A stretch of DNA of 64,000 nucleotides from Lateolabrax maculatus. Taxonomy: Eukaryota > Chordata > Actinopteri > Acropomatiformes > Lateolabracidae. Position 1 is the first letter of the stretch, and every line of letters starts with the position of its first letter. The notes below the pieces were generated by a model that saw only the letters and a program-made list of their open reading frames with translations, was not told where the DNA came from and made no database searches. The position numbers and the translations under genes are program-made. The stretch is from positions 25,927,501 through 25,991,500 of the forward strand of contig CM062196.1 in the NCBI GenBank assembly GCA_031216445.1. The letters run 5' to 3'. Positions 45,967 through 58,500 of the stretch are shown in pieces.

Positions 45967-48431
45967 TGAAAAGTGTCAACAGGGGGCACCATTGCACTGT
46001 ATGAGTGTACAATCTACTATTTATTACCACTAAAGTATTTGGTTCATCTGTACCACTAGAGGAACTAGAACACAATATTTAGCTGTGTGTGTGTGTGTTT
46101 AAAGTGTGTGTGTGTCTGTTTCATTTAGCCTCAGCTGCTGTGGTGTGTCATCTGTTTCCTACCAGCCACTCATCTCTCACACACACACACCACTTAACCA
46201 CCTGCAATATACATACACAGCTTGACTTGACACACACACGACTTGTGTTGGTGCATGATGTAGTCATGTAGTCATTCTTTCTCTATAAAAAAAATTATGT
46301 GGAACTCTGGATTATGTTCTCCTGAATGTAATGACCACATGACTGAGGTCTAAACTCATAACTCACTACTCCCTCCTCCAGTCAGAAGGTCACATGGAGA
46401 GTTGAGGAGTCTCAGCAGTTGATCATTTCCTCATGCTCACCTGTAATAATATCCAGTCTTACTGCTTCCTGGAACAGTCATGTTGAATTTCAAGACATAG
46501 TCCCCCTAGACCTTTTATTATTCATAAAACCACACATGAGATATGCCACCCAGGGATGTGTTTCAGCAGTTCAGATAACTAAAACATCATAGGTCTGAGT
46601 CTGTGTCCTATCTTATGATAAGTACCAGCGTGTCCCTATTTTAGGTCCTCCTAAAACAGCAACATGCTGGCATGGGCCCCAAAGTGATACCCAGAATCCA
46701 TTTACTGAGTATCAAATACTCTTAACGTTTCAAAGGTGGCTGTAACAAGTTATTTTCTTTCTACACAGAGAACAGCTGCTGTTATCGGCTTGGATTCATG
46801 TCAGTTACAGTTGAGTCCAATAGTGACAAGGTTTCATAGGAAAAAAGTATCAAAAAATGATGGCCTTGGTCGACTTGAAGTTCTACCCACTCTTCAACCG
46901 ATCGACTGGTTGATGGAGAAAAAGGGAGGGGGGCTCGGGTATACATGCAGTTTCCACCACTCCTCTACTGTTTCCGCTGTAACTGAAATGACCTTAGAGG
47001 CAATTTAAAGCATGTTTTACACTTAAATATATGTACTCACTTTCCTCTAGTGGTGTCTGTCCATGCAGGTAGTTTTGGTTTTATATGTCCAGGGTTTAAT
47101 TGGTGACTTCTGTCTCCACCTCTGTACAGTGGAGCTGAATGGAGATGTATTTGTGGTGCTCTCAGAACTGAAAACTTGTACTTTAAAATTTTTACATCAA
47201 CATTTCAGAAACAGAAACAGTGTCCTCATTACTCAGGATAATCCTCAGAACACATCGTTAACATGCAGAAATGGGAAAATTGCTGTGAAAATAGTGTCAC
47301 ATTTGATCAAATGTAATTCAGAATGAAAGATTGGGCTGATCATTAAATGACCAAATGAGAATTTTTTTTTTTTAAAGTTGTTTTCTTTTGTGCTTTCAAC
47401 CCCAGCTGTTTTTTCCGGAGTAAGCTGCCAACGCTGTCTGCAAAGCGAAGACATCCACAAGGTGTTTTCTACAGCAAGAATACCATACGTCCCACTAACT
47501 GTTTGTGTGTGTGCATCCTACAGGCTCGTAGCAAGTTGTCACAGATCCAAGACAGCCAACAGGAAGTGTCTAAAAGCATTGAGCAGTACAACAGCACCTT
47601 GAACGGAACCCATGGAGGCAGTATGACCAACCTGGCCGACATGAGCGAGGGCTTCACTGACAGAGAGAACGGAGGATTCCCAGCCATGGTGAGAGCAGCA
47701 CAGGTCAGAATCTCTATTAAAAATCTTAACTTGCAATGTGGCTGATAACTTATTTAAATTCTCGACCAAAGGGCCACTTACTGACACATGTTTTTAACAG
47801 GCTGGAATATATTTATATTAATTAGTATTAACACCACAAACAGCAGCTAGCAGAAAGGAAACTGCTGTCATATGCTTTCTGGCTGTCAGCAATGGAAAAC
47901 ATTTACTTTGTATCTTTGTTCTTTAGGCTCTTCAGGCTTATCTGCAGGTTCTGTTTTTAAAAGGTTTTCGAACCTTATTTATCTAAAACATGAAATATGA
48001 ATGACTATCAAACACAATCAAAGTTATTCTTAGTTAATATTCATTAAGAGCTAACACTGAGGAAACTGTTAATCTGCTTCATCTGGACTATATGGGTGTG
48101 GCTTGATCAAATGTGATGGACAATATCTAAACAACTCACCAACTGTCATCAGATGCTGACTCAAATGTTGCTAAATCCTGATTGGTGCATGGAAATACGT
48201 CTCGTCTGACTTAAAAAAAAAAGTTTTGAATGAAGCCCAGCCCACTTTAAACCAGTGAGAAGAGTACAGAGAAAAAAAAAATCCAGAAAGCTCTCATGTG
48301 AAATACCCATGACTGTTACCAGTGGATTAGCCAAAAACTGCACTCAAGTAAAAGTACTGTAACTTTTCAAATAACTACTTGAGTTAGAGTACAAAAGTAT
48401 TTACAAATAAAATGACTTAAGTAGCGAGTAG

Positions 48432-48497
<66 letters not shown>

Positions 48498-51400
48498 AAA
48501 AAACACACGGCACACTACTGTCTTTTTCCCCAAGTCTTTTATTTGATGTGGATATGACTGGAATTATTTCAACAACAGATGGTAAAGAATTGAACATACA
48601 CCTGTATGTATTTGTGATGAAAGTCATCACGTCCTGATTAGATAACATGCCACTTATACACCAGGGCAATAGTCCTAGTCTGTATCACTCAAGCGTGATC
48701 ACAAAATATTACATTAATATTAAGTAAAAATATATATTTTTGAATAACATCCTTTGCTTGCTGTCTCATACATTGTGATTTGGCATATGAATCAGCAAAT
48801 TGGTTGCATATGCATAATAGACCGTGTCCCAGTTCCCATCACACACAGCTCAGATCGGGTGCCAGTAAGATTAGAGAAGTGGCCAAATCAGTCTCTTATC
48901 TTTCTAAAATTTCTCATCAGATGACTCATTCAGGCTAATTCGGAGAAAATGTTGTTATGTTTCATCATCAATTGCCTACTAAATACAGGAGTGTTCACTT
49001 CTTCAATTTTACCTGAGTTGTTGAAACGTTTTATCATTCACGTCCATGTGAAATAAAAGTATAGTCTGTATTTTTTTCCATGTGCATGATTTGGTCTATT
49101 TTTCTGTCTCTCTACTAGTTAAATGCACACTGCTCCACACCTCTAGCTTGAATATTTACATTACAGTGCATCTGGAAAGTATTCACAGCGCTTCACTCTT
49201 TCCACATTTTGTTATGTTACAGCCTTATTTCAAAATGGATTAAATTAATTTATTTCCTCAAAATTCTACACACAATACCCCATAATGATAATGTGAAAAA
49301 TGTTTTTTTGGAAATTTTTGCAACTCTATTAAAAATAAAAAATCATATGTACATAAGTATTCACATCCTTTGCCATGACACTCAAAAATCGAGTTCAGGT
49401 GCATCCTGTTTCCAGCGATCATCCTTGAGATATTCTGCAACTTGATTGGAGTCCACCTGTGGTAAATTCAGTTGATTGGACATAATTTGCAAAGGCACAC
49501 ATCTGTCTATATAATGTCCCACAGCTGAGTGCATGTCAGAGCACAAACCAAGCCATCAAGTCCAAGGAATTGTCTGTAGACCTCCAAGACAGGACTGTTT
49601 CGAGGCGTAGATCTGTGAAGGCTACAGAAAAATTTCTGCAGCACTGAAGTTCCTAATGAGCACAGTGGCCTCCATCATCCGTAAATGGAAGAAGTTTGGA
49701 CCCACCAGGACTCCTAGTGTTGGGCGCTGGGCAAACTGCGATCGGGGGAGAAGGGCCTTAGTCAGGGAGGTGACCAAGAACCCTATGGTCCCTATGACAG
49801 AGCTCCAGTGTTGCTCAGTGAAGAGATGAGAATCTTCCAGAAGTACAACGTTCTCTGCGGCACTCGACCAAGCAGGCCTGTATGGTAGAGTGGCCAGACG
49901 GAAGCCACTCCTCAGTAAAAGGCAAATGACAGCCCAACTGGAGTTTGCCAAAAGGCACCTGAAGGACTCTCAGTCCATAAGAAACAAAATTCTCTGGTGT
50001 GATGAAACAAAGATTGAACTCTTTTGCCTGAATGCCAAGCATCATGTCTGGAAGAAACCAGGCACCACTCATCACCTGGCCAATACCATCCCTACAGTGA
50101 AGCATGGTGGTGGCAGCATCATGCTGTGGGGATGTTTTTCAGCGACAGGAACTAGGAGACTTGTCAGGATTGAGGGAAAGATAAATGCAGCAATGTACAG
50201 AGACATCCTTGATGAAAACCTGCTCCAGAGCTCTCTGGAACTCGGACTAGGGCGGAGGTACATCTTCCAACAGGACAACGACCCTAAGCACACAGCCAAG
50301 ATAACAATAGAGTGGCTTTGGGACAACTCTGTGAATGTCCTTGAGTGGCCCAGCCAGAGCCCAGACTTGAGCCCGATTGAACATCTCTGGAGAGATGTGA
50401 AAATGGCTGTGCACCAACGCTCCCCATCCAACTTGATGGGGTTTGAGAGGTCCTGCAAAAGAAGAATGGGAGAAACTGCCCAAAAATAGGTGTGTCAAGC
50501 TTGTAGCATCATACTCAAAAAGACTTGAGGCTGTAATTGTTGCCAAAGGTGCTTCAACCTGTTTATTTAGCAAAGGATGTGAATATTTATGTAGGTGTTA
50601 TATTTTCGTTCTTTAAAAAACAAAAATTTAAACAAACTTTTTTCATTTTGTCATTATGGGGTATTGTACGGAAGCCCTTTTGCGCCAGTGTGAAGAAAAA
50701 AATAACGATCCTGTAAGTCAAATAAATAATTATGACTTAGTACCTCATTATTATGCGAAAGCTATCTCATAATTCTGACTTTGGAAGCCGGCCTCTCATG
50801 CCGGGGGCTCAGCAGAGCAGGTCAGCCCTGATGGAGAGACAGTGAAGCAGGTGACGTAAAGATATTGTTTGAGTTAATGAAACTTCGCTCGGTAAAAGAG
50901 TAAAGCGACTTATCAAAATGGCTGTTCAGCAAACATAAACATGTAGAAACGCGATATTTTCCCTGCTTTGACCGCAGTCATCTATAGTTTTACACAGCCA
51001 CAGTGCGCTGGTTAATCTAACAGCTGAGCTGAGCACTGTTTACATGTTTGTGCTTGTTGAACAGCCGTCTTGATAAATGACTCTGTTACCTGCAAAGGTG
51101 ACCAGCATATGTCGCCGTCTCTTCCGCTACTCCTTCACACAAACACAGACCCAGACAGGTAATGTTCACACTTCCATAGTATCGGGTGTAGAATTTTGAG
51201 GAAAAAAATGAATGTAATCCATTTTGGAATAAGGCTGCAACATAACAAAATGTGGAAAAAGTGAAGCGCTTTGAATATTTTCCGGATGCACTGTACAGCA
51301 GACAGCAGGAGTATTGGTAGTATTGAAGCATGATATACTGTGTATATATTATTAAACTTATCAGCATTAATACAACAGACACACTAACAGCTCTGTGTCA

Positions 51401-52515
51401 GCTCTGTCGGCTCTGTAAGCTGCAAACGCTATTTGAAGGCCTTGCTCCTGCTGTAGCTTCAGTCATTATTTTGCTTTGAACAGTCATGTGGAGGTGTGGC
51501 TGCAGTAGGATAATAGGACCTGGGACCAGCTAACCGCCTGCCTCTTAACAGAATGTGCATGAATGCCTAAAATACAATACACAGTATCATTTAAATACAG
51601 GGATAACGGTGTACATGTTCAGACAGTCTCTCCTGGAAGACATTCATAGTGTTGCATACGTGAAAAGTGACCAAAATAGTTGTGTTAAGAATAAAAAAAG
51701 AGAGACCAGCTTACTTGGTCACCACCACACAGCTGGCCAGTCTGTGTGTGAATTGAATGTGAATGTTGGATTGTCAGATTAAGAAAGTTACAGAAGTTGT
51801 TGTGCACAGCTGGAAAGGTGTGTTCTGAAGCTATTTGACCATCCAGTAAGCAGTTTGATGAACCAAAATGGCAGCATGATATTGTTTTTAGATACAAGAA
51901 GGAGTTTACCATTTTAATGTCAAATTGCAAAATTGCAGATAGAAACAAGCCTTCCCCTCACTACACACCCCTAGCTTTAGAGAAAGTGCGGGAACATTTG
52001 GGTACTATTTAGAGTTTTGCAAAACGGAACACAATACTTCATCAGTCATCCTACATCTATCCTTCCTATATCTAAGTATTTTTTGACTGGAATTAGCCCA
52101 ATAACCATACATTCCCACTTCTGTGTCTCCTCCTCCTCATTGCCCAGGTCTATTATCATCTAGACAGGAGTTTACCAGCAGTTTGCAAACTGACGCATGC
52201 CAAATCCTTGGCTGTCATTTCTGAAACCCTGGTATTATTTTTCTCCCTGACTCTCCATTGTGTTCCCTGCAGACATGGAGTACTTCAAGAGTTTCTCTGC
52301 ACAGATCTAATCCCACAATTTAGCTCTGCTTCTATTCACTTTACTCATAATAACATCATTACCTTGGCTCAGTCCCTCTCACACCTGGCAAACAGCTCTT
52401 AAGATCAACAGTGGGGTCGAACTCAGGGTTTCCACAGTGCAGATCTTTTAATGAACCATAACAAGGTATAGCCCAGCACAGAGTCAGGGTGGCACGTAAA
52501 GAAACGTCCCTATGT

Positions 52516-52585
<70 letters not shown>

Positions 52586-55500
52586 ATGTTGCAGTCCAGA
52601 CATGAGCTTCCTCCTCAGAAGGCTGTAGTCATAGTAGCAGAGTCCATACAGAGAAAGGCAAGCTGCAAAAAGATGAAAAATGCTTCTGTGTTTTTAAAGT
52701 GAAATTCAATCTTGGAGGGAAAGGGGGTGGGTGTGAGCCGTCATGTGGTGTAATAAGGGCAGGGTTAGCTCTCCTTTGACACTCTTCCAAAAGTAGCACT
52801 TGAGGTTGATTCCTGCCCTTCTGGCTGAAGGGTAGTCGTGTTTTTTTCACAATGTGGGTCTTTGGTGTAGTTGTGTCCATCTTTTTTATTGGTTATTGCA
52901 ACATTGTATTTGCAAAGTTAACTGCTCAGATCCGGGAACACAGGGACATCACTGCAATAATGTCAGGTCGGGCAGTCAGACGATTAGACCGGTTATAGAC
53001 AAACCACTGTATTTGTAGGTCTAACTGAAAGTGAGAGGACCTGACATGTTGCTAATTATCACTCATTGTACAGGAAAATTGTGGGCCAGATTAAAAATGG
53101 TGGAGGCAAACCTTATGTCATAAGTTACTCCACAATATTCAACCAGTTAATTCAAAGTATTAAAAAAGTATAACACCACACGAGAAATCATACATTTTAC
53201 TAATTATAATATTCCAGTTAGGACCACTTATATAATTAAAAGAGAACGTATTTACTTATTCACTTATCAGCAAAGTGTTAACTCAAACTCTAATCAAACT
53301 GACATGATATGCATATACAATAAGGAGCAAATAGTCAAGAAATCCATACTCAAACTGTGACTCCAGTTGCGCCTGTTTGATAAATACAGCACGTGTGTTT
53401 GAAGCAGAATGCATCACATTGTGAATATGGCACTGTGTGTATACAGTGTTATCATTACTGACAGAAAAAAAGAACTACCAAAATAAGACCCAAATTGACC
53501 CAAACTATAATACACCAACAGAAAAATAAATGGTTTGTGTGTGTGTGTATGCTAAGACTATGTTGATGACCACTTGGGAAACGCCTAAATACAATAAGTT
53601 GAAAGTTAATCCTCTATCCGTTTCTCTCTTTGTCTTCCTCCTCACCACAGGAGGATCCATTCAAAGTGAAGCCATCTGTGTTCAACAGCCAGCCTCAGGA
53701 TCTTCCCACTGACCCCTTCCACTCGGAAGACCCCTTCAAAACAGACCCGTTCAAAGGTTATCATCCCCCTTTACTTTCACTGTCCCCCTCTGTTTATCAG
53801 TTTTCTTTTTCCTCTTTTTCCTACTCTTCCCTGACCTTCTTATGTCATCCATGTATTTTGCTTTCCTTCTTCCTTTCCACACATTATGCCTCTCTTCTCT
53901 TCTCTTCTCTTCTCCTCTCCTCTCCTCTCTCCTAGCTGACTATGTGGTTACTGCTCTGTTTATGTTTAGTTTTCTTTCTTCCAGATAGCTGATATTGTTT
54001 TTAGCTTGAGTTGCTCTCTGACTGTCTTCTGTGTCTTCCTCCTCTTTCCCCCTTTATTTTCCTCCTGCTCTTCCACCTCTGCTGGTTTCCTCTACTGTAG
54101 GTGACCCTTTCCAAAATGACCCTTTTGCAAAGCAGCCATCAGCATCCACAGGTATTTACATGGGGGAAAGGAGCTCAGGTTCATTGTCTTCAGACCCAGT
54201 CACACCAGCATTGAATCTAGCAAAATTCAGATGGAATTTCAATGGAATCTTTGTTATCAGCCTAGTCACTCGGTTAGTTAACTGACCTCGAGTTGAGATT
54301 ATATTGACATGCATAAACAGATCAGTTACAGTGTTGACTGCTGTACTTCTTCAAACAAGGTTCAGTGCTTGTATACAATATTAGTATTTCAGAAATCTGG
54401 AATATTCTCTGTCTGTGGATTTATATCTTATACAAATATTATTAATCTGCTTTATCAATGTTCCTCCACCTCACATTTATCGCTTTTACATCAAACAAAG
54501 CATGCACCCTTTGAAAATTAATAAATTAAATTATTCATTATCTTTCTCTCAGTAATAACTTATAGTGCAATTGTAAAGGGAATGAGAATAATTCCTACAG
54601 ATAATATATGCTATTAGATTGGATTTGATGGGTTATGATATGAAGACACTTTTTTGATAAGTTAAATCAGTTTTTTTTACCTAGGAAAACTACCCTATTC
54701 TGGTCCACTGAAAAATCCCAACAGTACAATTCCCTGGTAACTGGTGTCTAAACCCTCAAATAACGGTCATAAAAAATGTCCAAAAGTGGCTTGTGCTTGC
54801 GGTGGCAGCCTTGTCTTGTCGTGTTAATCTCCCTCTACATGTGTGAAACAGCAGTGTGTGCAACTGTGGCTTCTGTCACACTTCCCTCATTAGTGATATT
54901 GTAGCGTTTCACTTAGTAGATGTGAAGATTGGTGATGGAAGTTAGGCTTTTCACACAGTAATGAACCTTCTCCAACTAATCCACAGTACACACCCCCTTA
55001 TTGCTTATTTGGGCCATGCCTTTTGCTTGATATGTGAAACCATCCATTCTTCCTCTTCTTCTTTTTTTATGGGGGGGTGATGTGATGATTGCAGTACTAC
55101 TGCAAGGCATAGGCTGCAAACTATTGTTCATATTAGATTAGGTATTACAGGTAGCTGTGTAGACAGCTGATTACTTGAACCACTGGGTGTTGTTAGGCAA
55201 TCATAAATGCCATCTCAGCTATTAAAAACACTGTGTGGATGTGCTAAATAACCCTGAAACAACCTGTTAACTATTGTGGTACTTACTCCCCGAGCCAAAC
55301 ATTCCACAAATTCCTTAATCACCAAGGCTTTCCTGACAATTTCCAGGAAATTATCCCCTGTTCAGTAACTGTACTGAAAATGTTGTAACATGCCGATGCT
55401 TTACACAAAATGGAATAGAATGGCCATGTGTCTGACAATGTCTCTAGAAAAGTGTTTTTTAAACTCGTTTCAGGCGAAACATTTTTTCTTTAAGGTTTTC

Positions 55501-58500
55501 CTCTGGCCACAAGCAAAAACAAGTGCATTCCAAAACAGATCCATAACATCATGCTACATTTTATAACTTTTATAACCAATTGTACATGTCATTTCCTTTA
55601 GGAAAAAAAAGCTTTCTTTAGAAGTGCCACTTAGCTGAGCTCATCAACAACATGGTTGGGTGCAGACCACATCGCAGAGGCAAAGTGTAGACAAAATTTC
55701 CGGACTACGTCACAGGCAGCTGCCATCTCATTGGTTGCATTTTGAAATGTTACAGACAAAGTGAAAGTTGAGGCATAAAAGCCAAGCAGTTTCCAACGCC
55801 TAAAGTAGAACTGCTGCAAGGTTTGGCATCATAACTCTAAGGAAAAACAATGGATCACACTGTCACAAAGCGATACTGCTGCTGATTATGTGTTAAGACT
55901 ATTGGAGCTCATGTTTGGAAAACTGGCATCTGTCATTTGAAATTGCTGAGCAATCCCTGGCTCTGTTGTCTGGTTAATGAAAAGTTTAAGAAACACTACA
56001 GTGAGAAAAAGCTTGTTGAAGTTGTCCATCATCCCTGCTGCAGATCCTTTTGGAGGAGACCCGTTCAAAGAGACAGATCCGTTTAAGGCTTCGTCAGAAG
56101 ATTTCTTCAAGAAGACCACAAAGACGGATCCCTTCTCCACACCCGACCCCTTCAGCAAAAGTGCCACATTACCCTCCAAGGTACTTGTCAGAACATGGAA
56201 TATATACGTCCATAGAATATATACATGTCTAGAGGAGAGAGACGTGTGGTTCCACTCCACTCCATTTCATTGCGCCGGTGCACCCCTTAACATAGCGGCG
56301 AGGGTCGCTAAAACTGTTTACATGGGGTGTAATCTGTCAGCCACATAGTTGTCAGCATGCGGATCTGGCATGTCTCCCGGCTAAGATAAGGGTCAAAAGG
56401 TGTGCAGAATCCGCCTTCACGGCACACCACAGGCGGACGGAGGCCTGGTAATGGTGCGAACCCAGTGTATTGTATCTATAGGGAACAGGAAAAGAACATG
56501 GAAGAGAGCGAACAAAGTGAAGCGCCAAAGCGAGTTTATACACATTGAGTTCGGAAACGGTAATAGAAGATGGAGGCTTGCGAATTGGTTCAGAAAAGAA
56601 ACAGCATTGGCTACAGTAGGCCTACATAATGCTACATCAAAATCCTATGTGTGCACTGGCCTGGTTTGAATAAACACTGTTTTGTTAAATGTTACTTGGT
56701 TGGTTTTTGCATGCAAGTTTAAAATTGTTCCAATAGAAACCAATAATGAATATAAACAAGAATGTGTTAATGCAGACATATGTTGCAGGGACTGCTAGAA
56801 TCATCATACTGGTGTAATTGTATGCGTCAAAGGGTTAAATCGGGTATTTATGAAGTGCTTTTTGAGGACATTTTAAAATACACTATATATGTATAGTGTA
56901 TCGCCATATAAGCTAAATAAAGCTACATCTGTTGGCATAAAGACTTTGCTGTCGAGAATTTCATGCCTTGCTGACACTGCAGAGTTATCCCTGGCTTATT
57001 AATCCACCAACATCTGTTGACTTTGGATTTGGACCTTGGTTGGATGGGTAATCTGCTGTGAGAATCTCTTGGGATTTCTGGTATCCCCTAGTCTGCAGCT
57101 CACTGAAACAGTACGAAAAAAAATCAAAATTATTAAATTTTGATTTGATATAAATGGTAAAAAACTTGCAAACTGTGTAAATGTATTATTAACAGGGTTA
57201 ACAGGGTCTCCTTATGCTTCCTGCAGCAAACCAGTCACTTCACAAGCAGTGATCCATTCTCTTCAAGCAACTCAAAACCCAAAGGACCAGGTATGATTTG
57301 ATTCTTTGTTCCCCCACATCTACAGTGTCTGTGAACATCATGTAATGTTTTTAATTCCAAAGTGAAAGGAATCTGTCAGTCTTTGTGCTCTCCAATATCC
57401 ACAGTAACAGTCTTGCTCAGTGATGTACAACATTGCCTATAGTGGCCTAATACAGCTACAGATATTTAAAGAATGCTGACCGTGGTATACCTTGGCACAA
57501 CAGTTTAGTAAACTAGACAATTTGGAAGACAGATGTCAGAACCCTATTTTGAGATTAGATTTGCGATGTCTTTCAGTCTGTCTCTGGCAGGGATAGTTTA
57601 AGTGTTTTTGTGCTGGCATAACTCTTCAATGAATTAATATCTGCTGTCAGTCAGTCAATGCACCTCTTTCAATCAGCACTCAAGAAAAGCTCTTCATTTT
57701 CTCCAGGATATTAATGTAGCCCATACAAACACATACACACTGTGGGTCAACTTGAATGCCTCAGTGATTGGAGGAACTCAAGCCTGTCACCACACTGGGA
57801 CCACTGTTTGCTCAGACTGAGGTTACTGTGTTGGTTTGCCGATTAAAACGATGGGCTAAGAGGAAAGGTGTCACATTTGCTTATTCTGTGCTACAAGTTC
57901 ATTTCCCAACTCAGAAACCACTTCAAATACAGCTTCATATCATTCACACTGGCTCTGATTAAGCCTGACATCAGTCAGGATACAAAAAAGTCTTAAAGTG
58001 TGCACTTTAAAATGCCACAGTCAGGTAAACAAGGGCTTTTTATTTTATTTTTCTCTGAACCCAGTTTGGTTTATATACAGAATTTTGTGTTAATTTAAAT
58101 AAGCACCTAGCTGGTCAGTTATAACTTGAAATTTTTGGTATCACAGAAAGAATTGACTGAGTTCAGCAATCCTCTGCCCTGCTCTTTTCTTCATGTTTTT
58201 GCAAGGAAACAACCCTTGCCTTCTTAAATGCCCTGGGAACAGAAACCTGGCTGATAACAAATTCAGAAAAAATATGTTTAAAGCACACCTTAAGAATAGT
58301 TTCTGACACCATGTCTGACAGGCGTCCACTCATCTTTGCAGTAATATGTAGGTATGGCCTCAAAGCATGGCGTCAATCTAATCGAACATACAAACAAGTG
58401 GAGTGGTCTCAACAATACTGAACATCAGTAAGCTACCAATGTGGTCACTCATTGTGAATGTGCTTGTTGTCATAAATTAAGTGTGACTATTTATTTATTT

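Larger units (their letters stand above)
40955..47688 (+). other. eps15l1: eps15l1 exons 13-17: coiled-coil region
   Basis: Residues 394-621. After SVGSGEFTGIKELDDISQEIAQLQR, heptad-rich sequence runs through EKYTLEQDIRETEEAIR, DLDRETASLQELEAQKQDAQDRL, ISTLQSQIHSQESDLQSQ and LETIIKSLKATQDEINQ to ARSKLSQIQDSQQEVSKSIEQY. This part forms the dimer/tetramer. Exon 16 has a weak donor, CAG|GTTTGA, 12 bp before a (GT)22 repeat. Exon 17 ends GGFPAM, joining the DPF region. Confidence 0.92.
49164..51293 (+). mobile_element. Tc1/mariner transposon with both ends, transposase broken
   Basis: The left end reads 'cagtgcatctggaaagtatt' from 49164. The right end is its inverted copy, 'aatattttccggatgcactg', ending 51293. 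TA dinucleotides flank both sides (49162-49163 and 51294-51295), the standard Tc1 target. The inverted repeats extend over 100 bp each and include 'ccacattttgttatgttacagcctta'. The transposase is in + orientation, like the host gene. A further ~518-bp insertion (50668-51185) splits the right inverted repeat. Confidence 0.92.

Noticed and set aside
50072..50573. Minus-strand frames of up to 128 codons
   Set aside because: Shadows of the Tc1 transposase catalytic region.
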